This document shows positions 6,888 through 13,077 of a stretch of DNA of 13,440 bases, piece by piece (within the stretch, counting starts at the first letter, position 1; every line of letters starts with the position of its first letter). This DNA comes from Ruminococcaceae bacterium UBA5408 (GTDB lineage Bacteria > Bacillota > Clostridia > Oscillospirales > Acutalibacteraceae), in NCBI GenBank assembly GCA_002407645.1, contig DHNU01000023.1:12442-25881 (forward strand), written 5' to 3'. The position numbers and the translations under genes are program-made. The notes under the pieces are model-generated. The model had not been told where the DNA came from. It searched no databases and saw nothing but the letters and a program-made list of their open reading frames with translations.

Positions 6888-7439
6888 ATGTATGACGAAA
6901 TTGCAGAGCAGGCAAAAACTGCCGTTAGCGAACTTATAAAAGCCGCTAACCTTAAAAAAGATGATATTATGGTAATCGGCTGTTCCTCAAGTGAAATCGG
7001 CGGCCATAAAATCGGTTCATTTTCGAGTGTTGAAATAGCAAATTCCGTATTTAATGCGATTTATCCCATTTTAAAGAATAACGGAATATACCTTGCGGCA
7101 CAATGCTGTGAACATTTGAACAGAAGTATTATAATAGAAAAAGAAGCGGCTTTAAAAAACAGGCTCGAAATTGTAAATGTCATTCCCCGCCCAAAGGCCG
7201 GCGGCTCCTTTGCTACCGCGGCATACGAGAATTTTGAAAATCCCGCCGCAGTGGAAGAAGTTAAAGCACAAGCCGGAATTGATATCGGCGGTACATTAAT
7301 CGGGATGCACCTTGCAAAAGTCGCCGTTCCGGTTCGGCTTTCAGTTTCCCAAATTGGTGAAGCTAATATAGTTTGTGCAAGAACAAGGCCGAAATTCGTG
7401 GGCGGAGGACGCGCCTGTTATGATGAAAAATTAATGTAA
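6888..7439 (+). CDS. ywlG: UPF0340/DUF436 family protein (YwlG-like)
   Basis: This is a 183-residue soluble protein matching the YwlG/TIGR01440 family in length and in its recognisable segments: VIGCSSSEIGGHKIGSFSS near the N-terminus, AAQCCEHLNRS in the middle, and the C-terminal GGTLIGMHLAKVAVPVR and ARTRPKFVGGGRACY. The biochemical function of the family is not established. The conserved Cys pair in QCCEH and the Gly-rich turns suggest a small-molecule or cofactor binding fold, which is only an inference. ATG 6888 has CGGAG upstream at a suitable spacing. The next gene follows 50 nt later and probably shares the transcript, ending at the hairpin near 7734. Confidence 0.88.
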   Translation: MYDEIAEQAKTAVSELIKAANLKKDDIMVIGCSSSEIGGHKIGSFSSVEIANSVFNAIYPILKNNGIYLAAQCCEHLNRSIIIEKEAALKNRLEIVNVIPRPKAGGSFATAAYENFENPAAVEEVKAQAGIDIGGTLIGMHLAKVAVPVRLSVSQIGEANIVCARTRPKFVGGGRACYDEKLM

Positions 7440-7489
7440 AAAACATATTTTGAAATAATATGTAAAAGCTATTTTCGGAGGTGAGTTCA

Positions 7490-7666
7490 ATGCAGAGAAA
7501 ATACAGTGGACTTAACGAACTTATTAAAGAAGACAGCGAAGCTAACAGCTACTATAATTCTCTTCCTCAATATGTAAAAGAGATGATTTGTCAGCAGGAA
7601 CAAAATGTCAACTCTTTCGACAGCCTGCATTCTTTTGCGGACAATTATACAAAGGAAGACGACTGA
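7490..7666 (+). CDS. Small hypothetical protein, 58 aa
   Basis: ATG 7490 is chosen over GTG 7481 because GGAGG (7477-7481) then sits eight bases upstream; the GTG overlaps that site. The 58-residue product is acidic and hydrophilic, with no membrane segment. It carries a central LPQYVKEMI and a closing NSFDSLHSFADNYTKEDD. Proteins of this general look (an N-terminal YSGLxELI segment, LPxYV, then an NSFxSLxxxADN ending) are, to my recollection, common unnamed small proteins in Clostridia, but I know of no assigned function. It follows the ywlG-like gene in the same orientation and precedes a terminator. Confidence 0.7.
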   Translation: MQRKYSGLNELIKEDSEANSYYNSLPQYVKEMICQQEQNVNSFDSLHSFADNYTKEDD

Positions 7667-7733
7667 TTACCGGCAAGGTGCAGGGGCGATACCGAACCTA
7701 CAACGCCGCATTTTATTTATTTATCTTATGTGT

Positions 7734-7766
7734 AAAGGGCAGCCTTGTGCCGCCCTTTCATTATTT
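7734..7766 (+). terminator. Rho-independent terminator after the ywlG-like/small-protein unit
   Basis: AAAGGGC (7734-7740) pairs with GCCCTTT (7752-7758). Inner GC/GC pairing shortens the loop. CATTATTTT follows. The stretch between the small gene's stop and this hairpin (7667-7733) shows no gene that I can recognise. Confidence 0.75.
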
Positions 7767-7831
7767 TAATAATAGAAATTACATAGCACAAACAGAGAGT
7801 AAACAATATTAACAATTTATTATATTTTTAT

Positions 7832-7860
7832 TTGACAATATTATTTATTTGTGATATTAT
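7832..7860 (+). promoter_or_regulatory. Strong promoter of the T-box/metF transcript
   Basis: A perfect TTGACA (7832-7837) is 17 bases from TATTAT (7855-7860). TG at 7852-7853 gives an extended -10. Initiation near 7867 places the T-box stem I immediately at the 5' end of the RNA. Confidence 0.85.
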
Positions 7861-7879
7861 TGTCTAAATATATTTTAAA

Positions 7880-8172
7880 CACTGTGACGGAGAAAGTAGT
7901 TCGTGAAGAAAGCACACAGAGACACTCCTGCATTTATGCGCTGAAAGGGAGTGAGCCGGAACACGGGGGAAAATGGCTCTTGAGTTGCGCACCGATGCCG
8001 ATTTTTCGGTTTAGACTGCGACGGGATTTCCCGTTATAGAAAGCGGGTATAGGCATTAATTTGTAATACCCTTAGAGATTCGTTTCTGTGAAGAGCGGAC
8101 AAATTGAAGTGGTAACATGGGGATTTTAAACCTCGTCTTCTTTAAGCATATGCTTAGAAGGCGAGGTTTTTT
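7880..8172 (+). ncRNA. T-box leader, probably tRNA-Met specific (AUG specifier), controlling metF
   Basis: T-box RNAs bind a specific tRNA and, when it is uncharged, fold an antiterminator. Stem I shows an AGTA motif (7895-7898), a CGTG/CACG helix (7902-7905 with 7962-7965), an AGAGA bulge (7918-7922), and a distal helix CACTCC/GGAGTG (7923-7928 with 7948-7953) with GCTGAAA in its loop. The likely specifier ATG (7973-7975) follows GAAA and precedes the GAGT typical of the 3' side. The antiterminator can form from GAAG (8106-8109) with CTTC (8137-8140), and ATGGGG (8117-8122) with CCTCGT (8131-8136). This leaves a seven-base bulge, TGGTAAC, at 8110-8116. TGGU would pair with an ACCA tRNA end, matching the A73 discriminator of tRNA-Met. 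The competing terminator lies at 8128-8172. Confidence 0.88.
8128..8172 (+). terminator. T-box-controlled intrinsic terminator
   Basis: AAACCTCG (8128-8135) pairs with CGAGGTTT (8162-8169). An inner CTTCT/AGAAG and an AAGCA/TGCTT segment continue the stem, and the hairpin ends in a run of T. The left arm shares CCTCGT and CTTC with the antiterminator, so the two structures exclude each other. Confidence 0.88.
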
Positions 8173-8199
8173 GATTTTCCTTAGAAAGGACATAATACG

Positions 8200-9063
8200 A
8201 TGAAAATCAGCAAAATCTTAAATAGCGGTAAAGTTACGGTTTCGTGTGAGTTATTCCCGCCGAAAAAAGCGGGCGACCTTGGAAAAGTCAAAGAAGTTGT
8301 AAAAACCACTTCCCTGCTTAATCCCGATTTTATCAGCGTAACTTACGGTGCAGGCGGCGGTACTTCAGCAAATACTGTTAAAATTGCATCTGATATTCAA
8401 AAACACAATATACCTGCGCTTGCGCATTTAACCTGTGTGTCTTCAACAAAACAGGAAGTCGAGCAAATCCTTTCCGAACTTCAAAACAACAATATTGAAA
8501 ACATCCTCGCTTTAAGGGGCGATATTTCGCAAAATTCCGCATTTCCCTCCCCGCACAATTACCGTTATGCGGCAGACCTTATAAAGGATATCAAAAAGTA
8601 CGGTGATTTCTGTGTCGGCGCGGCGTGTTACCCCGAAGGGCATATCGAATGTACCCATAAAGACGACGATATTGAATATTTAAAACAGAAAGTCGACTGC
8701 GGCTGTGACTTCTTAACCACACAAATGTTTTTCGATAACAATATCCTTTACAATTTTCTGTACCGAATACTTGCAAAGGGAATTAAAATACCCGTCGTTG
8801 CGGGCATAATGCCAGTTACAAACAGCAATCAGATTAAACGTATCTGTTCGCTTTCAGGTACGGTTTTACCTCCGCGCTTTAAAGCCATAGTCGATAAATT
8901 TGCAGACAACACCTCCGCAATGAAACAGGCGGGTATTGCTTATGCAACGGAACAAATAATAGACCTTATCGCAAGCGATGTGAAAAATATTCACATTTAT
9001 ACAATGAACAAACCGGATATTGCGGGAAAGATTATAGAGAATCTTTCGGAAATAATAAAGTGA
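8200..9063 (+). CDS. metF: 5,10-methylenetetrahydrofolate reductase
   Basis: MetF reduces 5,10-methylene-THF to 5-methyl-THF, the methyl donor used by the MetH encoded downstream. The 287-residue length is normal for the FAD-binding TIM-barrel family. The N-terminal CELFPPKK contains the catalytic-site Glu (Glu17). SVTYGAGGGTSANT, ALAHLTC, LALRGD, GAACYPEGH, DFLTTQMFFDN and VAGIMPVTN follow in the family order. ATG 8200 has AAAGGA (8185-8190) nine bases upstream. The gene lies 27 nt after the T-box terminator, so its expression should depend on antitermination by uncharged tRNA. A 204-bp gap with palindromic elements separates it from the MetH module, so the two may be partly independently controlled. 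Confidence 0.95.
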   Translation: MKISKILNSGKVTVSCELFPPKKAGDLGKVKEVVKTTSLLNPDFISVTYGAGGGTSANTVKIASDIQKHNIPALAHLTCVSSTKQEVEQILSELQNNNIENILALRGDISQNSAFPSPHNYRYAADLIKDIKKYGDFCVGAACYPEGHIECTHKDDDIEYLKQKVDCGCDFLTTQMFFDNNILYNFLYRILAKGIKIPVVAGIMPVTNSNQIKRICSLSGTVLPPRFKAIVDKFADNTSAMKQAGIAYATEQIIDLIASDVKNIHIYTMNKPDIAGKIIENLSEIIK

Positions 9064-9082
9064 ATAAGCCTATAAACTGCAT

Positions 9083-9118
9083 AGATATGCATTTTTGAAG
9101 TCATTTAAATGCATATCT
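9083..9118. repeat. 12-bp perfect inverted repeat downstream of metF
   Basis: AGATATGCATTT (9083-9094) is the exact reverse complement of AAATGCATATCT (9107-9118), with a 12-base spacer. No T-run follows on either strand, so it is a poor intrinsic terminator. It could be a processing or attenuation hairpin, or a binding site. Confidence 0.8.
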
Positions 9119-9148
9119 TAATTATCTAAATTATTTGCTGATTTAAAA

Positions 9149-9173
9149 GTTATGTGAAAAACATTCACATAAC
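9149..9173. promoter_or_regulatory. Palindromic operator-like site 1
   Basis: GTTATGTGAA and TTCACATAAC form a perfect 10-bp inverted repeat around a five-base centre. It shares the pattern GTGAAA...TTCACATAA with the second palindrome 52 bp downstream (centre to centre). It lies between metF and the MetH reactivation gene. Confidence 0.55.
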
Positions 9174-9205
9174 ATAAATATATGAATTTAAAAAGTAAAG
9201 TAAAC

Positions 9206-9220
9206 GTGAAACATTTTCAC
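9206..9220. promoter_or_regulatory. Palindromic operator-like site 2
   Basis: GTGAAA-CAT-TTTCAC is a perfect 6-bp inverted repeat, followed by ATAA as in site 1. GTGA and TCAC are seven bases apart in both sites. The centre is about 55 bp before the start of the reactivation gene, a position suited to control of a promoter there, although no clear -35/-10 could be placed. Confidence 0.5.
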
Positions 9221-9267
9221 ATAAATATTGATATTTAAATAGTTATCACAGAAAGCAGGGTGATATT

Positions 9268-9900
9268 ATGAACGAAACAGAAGAAGTTCTGCGCTACCTC
9301 GGGTTTGGGAACAAAAAAGCAGATGAGCGGACTTTTAAAACCATCGGCTCGTGTATGCAGGAATTAAGCGTTATAAAGCCAAAACTTGTCAGCCGAACTT
9401 TTCCGCTTACGATTGACGGCGGAGTCCTTATAGGCAATTTAAACATAGAAAGCAAAAACTTAAAAAAACATTTAAATGGATGTGACAGGGCTGTCCTTTT
9501 TGCCGCAACGCTGGGAACTAACGCGGATTTTCTTCTGGAGAGAACATCCAAAACAGACATTGCAAAAGCGGTGATAATGCAGGCGTGCGCCGCTGTCAAA
9601 ATAGAGAGTTTCTGCGATAAATTTCAAGATAATACAGCAAAGCAGTACGGAAAGGAAGGATATTATTTAAAACCGCGGTACAGCCCCGGGTACGGAGATT
9701 TTCCGATTCAGTATCAGCGTGAAATAATAAAAACACTCGACTGCCAAAAACGGATAGGGCTTTCCATGACGGACGAATATATGCTTGTACCGTCAAAATC
9801 GGTTACCGCTATTATCGGACTTACAAAAACCATTGAGGGGTGTGTAACTTCCAAGTGCAAAAACTGCGGGTTAAAGAGCTGCCCTTTTAGAAAGGATTGA
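9268..9900 (+). CDS. Stand-alone MetH reactivation (AdoMet-binding) domain protein
   Basis: In full-length MetH the C-terminal domain binds AdoMet and reductively remethylates cobalamin that has been oxidised to the inactive state. Here it is a separate 210-residue protein. The AdoMet-binding signature is clear at residues 136-150 (RYSPGYGDFPIQYQ), and SMTDEYMLVPSKSVTAIIGL near residues 170-190 is typical of the domain's C-terminal half. The end carries a Cys cluster in CVTSKCKNCGLKSCPFR (C-x5-C-x2-C-x4-C), which is absent from E. coli MetH and could bind a metal or serve redox chemistry; that is an inference. ATG 9268 has AGGG upstream at seven bases. The stop overlaps the metH start region by four bases, consistent with producing both proteins together. 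Confidence 0.9.
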   Translation: MNETEEVLRYLGFGNKKADERTFKTIGSCMQELSVIKPKLVSRTFPLTIDGGVLIGNLNIESKNLKKHLNGCDRAVLFAATLGTNADFLLERTSKTDIAKAVIMQACAAVKIESFCDKFQDNTAKQYGKEGYYLKPRYSPGYGDFPIQYQREIIKTLDCQKRIGLSMTDEYMLVPSKSVTAIIGLTKTIEGCVTSKCKNCGLKSCPFRKD

Positions 9901-12266
9901 TTAAACTGAATATACTTGAAAAATTAGGGAAACGGATTATCTTTTTTGACGGCGGCATGGGAACGCTTTTACAGGAAAAAGGATTATCCCCTGGGGAACC
10001 TCCCGAAGTGTGGAATATTACTCACCCCGAAATCATTGAAAAAATTCACTCCGATTACTTCGCGGCCGGTGCGGATATTATTAAAACAAACACTTTCGGT
10101 GCAAACAGGATTAAACTGAGCGCAAGCGGTTTTACTCTATATGAGCTAATTTCAGCCGCTGTAAAAATCGCAAAAAAAGCGGCTGACGGCGCGCTTGTCG
10201 CAATGGATATCGGCCCAACGGGAAAACTTTTGAAGCCCATGGGTGACCTTGAATTTGAAGATGCTGTTTCGGTTTTTAAAGAGGCGGCAACTGCCGGCGA
10301 AAAAGCAGGGGCGGACTTAATTTTAATAGAAACCATGAGCGACACTTACGAATGTAAAGCGGCAGTTCTTGCGGCAAAGGAGAGCACAAATCTACCCGTA
10401 TTTGCAACTGTGGCGATTGACAAAAGCGGTAAACTCTTAACCGGCGGCAGCATTGAATCAGCGGTCGCTCTTTTGGAGGGCTTGGGTGTAGACGCACTTG
10501 GTTTAAATTGCGGATTCGGCCCAAAACAGATGAAAAATTTTCTTCCCTCACTTGTAAAATGCAGTTCAGCTCCAATAATCATAAATCCAAATGCAGGACT
10601 GCCCCGAAGTATAGACGGGAAGGCTGTTTTTGACGTTACTCCGCAGGAATTTGCAGATGATATGAAAGAAATTGCACATGGCGGCGCTTGGATTATCGGC
10701 GGCTGCTGTGGAACTACCCCGAAATACATCGAAGAAACGGTCAAAGAATGTAAAAATATTTCACCTGTTCCTATAAAAAATAAAAATCTTACCGTAGTGT
10801 CTTCTTTTACAAAGGTTTTCGTTTTCGGCAATAAACCGATTTTAATAGGCGAACGAATCAACCCAACGGGGAAACCGCGGCTTAAACAGGCTCTGCGTGA
10901 AAACGACATGGATTATATCTTGCGTGAAGCTATTTCGCAGCAGCAAAGCGGCGTGCATATTTTAGACGTCAACGCAGGACTGCCCGAAATAGACGAGCCA
11001 GAAGTTTTAAAACAAGCAGTGACTCAAATTCAGAGTGTAGTCGATTTACCGCTTCAAATAGATACCTCCGACACAAACGCAATGGAACAGGCTTTGAGAA
11101 TATATAACGGAAAGCCGCTTATAAATTCGGTAAACGGCAAAAAAGAATCCATGAAAGCTGTTTTTCCTCTTGCCAAAAAATACGGCGGCGCGGTAATCGC
11201 GCTTACCCTTGACGAAAACGGAATACCAAATACCGCTGAGGGACGTTTTAAAATCGCTGAAAAAATAGTAAATACAGCCGAAAAATATGGAATCTACCGA
11301 AAAGATATAATAGTCGACACGCTTGCAATGACCATTAGCGCAGGGCAGGAAAATGCGGGAATTACTCTTAATTCACTCAAAATGATATCCGAAAAATTAG
11401 GTGTTCACACCTCCCTCGGAGTATCAAATATATCTTTCGGACTTCCGCAAAGAGAGAATATCAATGCGGCATTTTTTCTTATGGCTCTGCAAAACGGGTT
11501 AAGCGCCGCAATAATCAACCCAAATTCTAAGGCTATGCTCAATTCATATTATTCCTATTGTGCTTTAAGCGGTAAAGATGAAAAATGTATGTCTTATATT
11601 TCTCATTATTCAGACCAAAAATCCGAACCTCCTGCAAAAAATGACAGCTGTACCCTTTACGATGCAATTATTAAAGGGCTTAAAGAAAGTTCTTATAAAT
11701 CAGCAGAAGAGCTCCTTAAAACAGAAAAACCGCTCAAAATAATAAATACCCACCTTATTCCCGCTCTTGATAAGGTTGGCAGGGATTTCGAAAACGGAAT
11801 TATATTTCTGCCACAGCTTTTGATGAGCGCCGAAGCCGCAAAAACTGCATTTGAAGTAATTCGGCAGACTGTCGGCAGTGGCGGACAAATTAAAAAAGGC
11901 AAAATCATTCTTGCAACAGTAAAGGGCGATATTCATGATATAGGTAAAAATATAGTAAAGGTTTTGCTTGAAAATTACGGTTACGATTTAATAGATTTAG
12001 GAAAAGATGTTCCCCCAAAAAAAATAGTCGAAACTGCATTAAAATACAACGTAAAACTCGTCGGTTTAAGCGCGCTTATGACTACAACAGTTGTAAATAT
12101 GGCGGAAACAATAAAGCTTCTGAATGAAAAAATTCCTGACTGTAAAGTCATGGTAGGCGGCGCTGTTTTAACCCCCGAGTATGCAAAAAAAATAAATGCT
12201 GACTTTTATTCCAAAGACGCTATGGGAGCGGTTCACTATGCCGAAAAAATATTTAATCATATTTAA
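9897..12266 (+). CDS. metH: Cobalamin-dependent methionine synthase lacking the reactivation domain
   Basis: MetH transfers a methyl group from 5-methyl-THF through cobalamin to homocysteine. The homocysteine/zinc domain fills about 1-290, with FFDGGMGT, TNTFGAN, Cys205 in LNCGFGP and Cys270/Cys271 in GGCCGT as zinc ligands. The pterin domain is at about 310-560, with ERINPTGKPRLKQAL, ILDVNAGLPEID and SLGVSNISFGLP. The cobalamin cap is at about 585-665 (FENGIIFLPQLL) and the B12 fold at 665-789, with axial ligand His680 in GDIHDIGKN. At 789 residues it stops where the reactivation domain would begin, and that domain is encoded just upstream. The start is uncertain. TTG 9897 overlaps the previous stop (TTGA) but touches the Shine-Dalgarno AAAGGA (9891-9896). 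CTG 9906, giving MNILEKL, has an ideal nine-base spacing. Confidence 0.95.
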   Translation: MIKLNILEKLGKRIIFFDGGMGTLLQEKGLSPGEPPEVWNITHPEIIEKIHSDYFAAGADIIKTNTFGANRIKLSASGFTLYELISAAVKIAKKAADGALVAMDIGPTGKLLKPMGDLEFEDAVSVFKEAATAGEKAGADLILIETMSDTYECKAAVLAAKESTNLPVFATVAIDKSGKLLTGGSIESAVALLEGLGVDALGLNCGFGPKQMKNFLPSLVKCSSAPIIINPNAGLPRSIDGKAVFDVTPQEFADDMKEIAHGGAWIIGGCCGTTPKYIEETVKECKNISPVPIKNKNLTVVSSFTKVFVFGNKPILIGERINPTGKPRLKQALRENDMDYILREAISQQQSGVHILDVNAGLPEIDEPEVLKQAVTQIQSVVDLPLQIDTSDTNAMEQALRIYNGKPLINSVNGKKESMKAVFPLAKKYGGAVIALTLDENGIPNTAEGRFKIAEKIVNTAEKYGIYRKDIIVDTLAMTISAGQENAGITLNSLKMISEKLGVHTSLGVSNISFGLPQRENINAAFFLMALQNGLSAAIINPNSKAMLNSYYSYCALSGKDEKCMSYISHYSDQKSEPPAKNDSCTLYDAIIKGLKESSYKSAEELLKTEKPLKIINTHLIPALDKVGRDFENGIIFLPQLLMSAEAAKTAFEVIRQTVGSGGQIKKGKIILATVKGDIHDIGKNIVKVLLENYGYDLIDLGKDVPPKKIVETALKYNVKLVGLSALMTTTVVNMAETIKLLNEKIPDCKVMVGGAVLTPEYAKKINADFYSKDAMGAVHYAEKIFNHI

Positions 12267-12302
12267 AGAAGCGGGGAATTATTCCCGCTTCTTTTCTTTT
12301 TT
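12266..12302 (+). terminator. Rho-independent terminator of the methionine operon
   Basis: AAGAAGCGGG (12266-12275) pairs perfectly with CCCGCTTCTT (12284-12293), followed by TTCTTTTTT. The stem begins at the last base of the metH stop codon. Confidence 0.92.
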
Positions 12303-12309
12303 AACAAAA

Positions 12310-12341
12310 TATAGTGGGTAGATATAAGTGATACCCCTATA
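12310..12341. repeat. Imperfect inverted repeat between metH and fabT
   Basis: TATAGTGGGTA (12310-12320) pairs with TACCCCTATA (12332-12341) as a 10-bp stem with one bulged T and an 11-base loop. It lies after the metH terminator and before the fabT promoter. Its role is unknown; it lacks a convincing T-run. Confidence 0.6.
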
Positions 12342-12381
12342 TAATTATGTCTTTATTATTCCTATTCATGTATAATAATTT

Positions 12382-12398
12382 ACTTTGATAGTCAAAGT
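12382..12398. promoter_or_regulatory. FabT-type operator, box 1
   Basis: ACTTTGA-TAG-TCAAAGT is a 17-bp palindrome with perfect 7-bp arms. It resembles the TTTGA-N3-TCAAA core of FabT boxes known from streptococci and lactococci. It ends three bases before the -35 element of the fabT promoter. Confidence 0.75.
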
Positions 12399-12401
12399 AC
12401 C

Positions 12402-12430
12402 TTGACACGCGTGGGATTTTTTGCTATAAT
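12402..12430 (+). promoter_or_regulatory. Consensus sigma-A promoter of the fabT-fab operon
   Basis: A perfect TTGACA (12402-12407) and a perfect TATAAT (12425-12430) are separated by exactly 17 bases. Such a promoter would be very strong unless repressed, which fits its position between two FabT-type boxes. Confidence 0.9.
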
Positions 12431-12450
12431 TCACTCAATTTCATTATAAT

Positions 12451-12467
12451 GCTTTGAACTTCAAAGT
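12451..12467. promoter_or_regulatory. FabT-type operator, box 2
   Basis: GCTTTGA-ACT-TCAAAGT is palindromic apart from the outermost pair. It lies about 15-30 bases downstream of the expected transcription start, a roadblock position. Its centre is 69 bp from that of box 1. Confidence 0.75.
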
Positions 12468-12491
12468 AATTTTTAAGGATGGTGTAATGCA

Positions 12492-12953
12492 TTGACAGAT
12501 GCATATGAACAAATCAATAATTTTTTGGTCACTGTATTCAACGAAGTTTTAAGAACAGAAGAAGCCAGTCTTAAGACCAGCAAAACCCATGATTTATCAA
12601 TAAGGGAAATGCATGTTATCGAAGCGGTGTGCAACGCGGAAAAAACACAAAACAACACTTCTTCGTCGATTGCAAACTCTCAAAGGATAGCAGCGGGTAC
12701 TTTAACTACGACAATTAATACTTTGGAGAAAAAAGGATATGTTTTACGCAAACAGGACAGCAGGGACAAGAGAGTTGTAAGAATTTCCCCCACAGAAAAA
12801 GGGAAAATCGCTAATGAGATACATTCATCTTTCCACCATAAAATGGTTAATTCCATTATGTCTGCAATGAATCCGGAGGAACTTTCGATGTTTGTGAAAG
12901 GTCTTGACGCTGTACAAAAATTCTTCGAAAATAAAACCGCAAAATCTATTTAA
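12492..12953 (+). CDS. fabT: FabT-type MarR-family repressor of fatty acid synthesis
   Basis: FabT binds DNA better when loaded with long-chain acyl-ACP and represses the fatty acid synthesis operon. The 153-residue product has the family N-terminus (EQINNFLVTVFNEVLRTEE, then DLSIREMHVIEAV). A winged helix-turn-helix follows with recognition helix AAGTLTTTINTLEKKGY at about 67-83 and wing QDSRDKRVVRISPTEKG at 88-104. The start is TTG 12492, with GGATGGTG upstream. The ATG at 12487 reads only Met-His-stop. Two FabT-type palindromes flank its own consensus promoter, so autoregulation is likely. fabH follows, as in the fabT-fabH order of streptococci and lactococci. A relic of degV lies in between. 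Confidence 0.88.
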   Translation: MTDAYEQINNFLVTVFNEVLRTEEASLKTSKTHDLSIREMHVIEAVCNAEKTQNNTSSSIANSQRIAAGTLTTTINTLEKKGYVLRKQDSRDKRVVRISPTEKGKIANEIHSSFHHKMVNSIMSAMNPEELSMFVKGLDAVQKFFENKTAKSI

Positions 12954-12968
12954 TAAAGAGGGACATTT

Positions 12969-13061
12969 ACGGTAGTAAAAATAATAACTGACAGCACTTG
13001 TGATATCGATATCAGCCGCCAAGAAGAACTTGGAACTAATATTGTTCCGCATAAAAAATAA
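12969..13061 (+). pseudogene. Remnant of a degV/fakB gene (N-terminal 30 residues only, start codon lost)
   Basis: The frame 12969-13061 reads (ACG)-VVKIITDSTCDIDISRQ-EELGTNIVPHKK-stop. This is the N-terminus of a DegV/FakB protein, including the diagnostic TDSTCD motif and the expected spacing to the IVPxK strand. Where ATG would be expected, 12 bases after AGAGGG, there is ACG (12969-12971), and no ATG, GTG or TTG is in frame. Translation would end after 30 further codons, whereas the family has about 280. It is not a copy of the minus-strand degV in this window, because the sequences differ at most positions. It looks like a fab-operon degV reduced by deletion of its body. Confidence 0.7.
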
Positions 13062-13077
13062 AAACATGGAGGATAAG

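Noticed and set aside
7588..7812. 74-codon frame overlapping the 58-residue protein
   Set aside because: It is out of frame with the better-supported small gene and passes through the terminator hairpin at 7734-7758.
7880..8172. Cobalamin or SAM riboswitch before metF
   Set aside because: A B12 or SAM element would suit the MetH/MetF context, but the leader lacks their conserved core boxes. It instead shows the AGTA, AGAGA, specifier and UGGU-bulge features of a T-box.
9149..9173. Rex or CRP/FNR operator
   Set aside because: TGTGAA and TTCACA are five bases apart rather than the four of Rex, and TGTGA and TCACA are seven apart rather than the six of CRP. The site is therefore left unassigned.
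10346..10909. 187-codon minus-strand open frame inside metH
   Set aside because: It is antisense to a highly conserved domain of metH, has no ribosome-binding site of note and encodes no recognisable motif. It is a by-product of codon use on the other strand.
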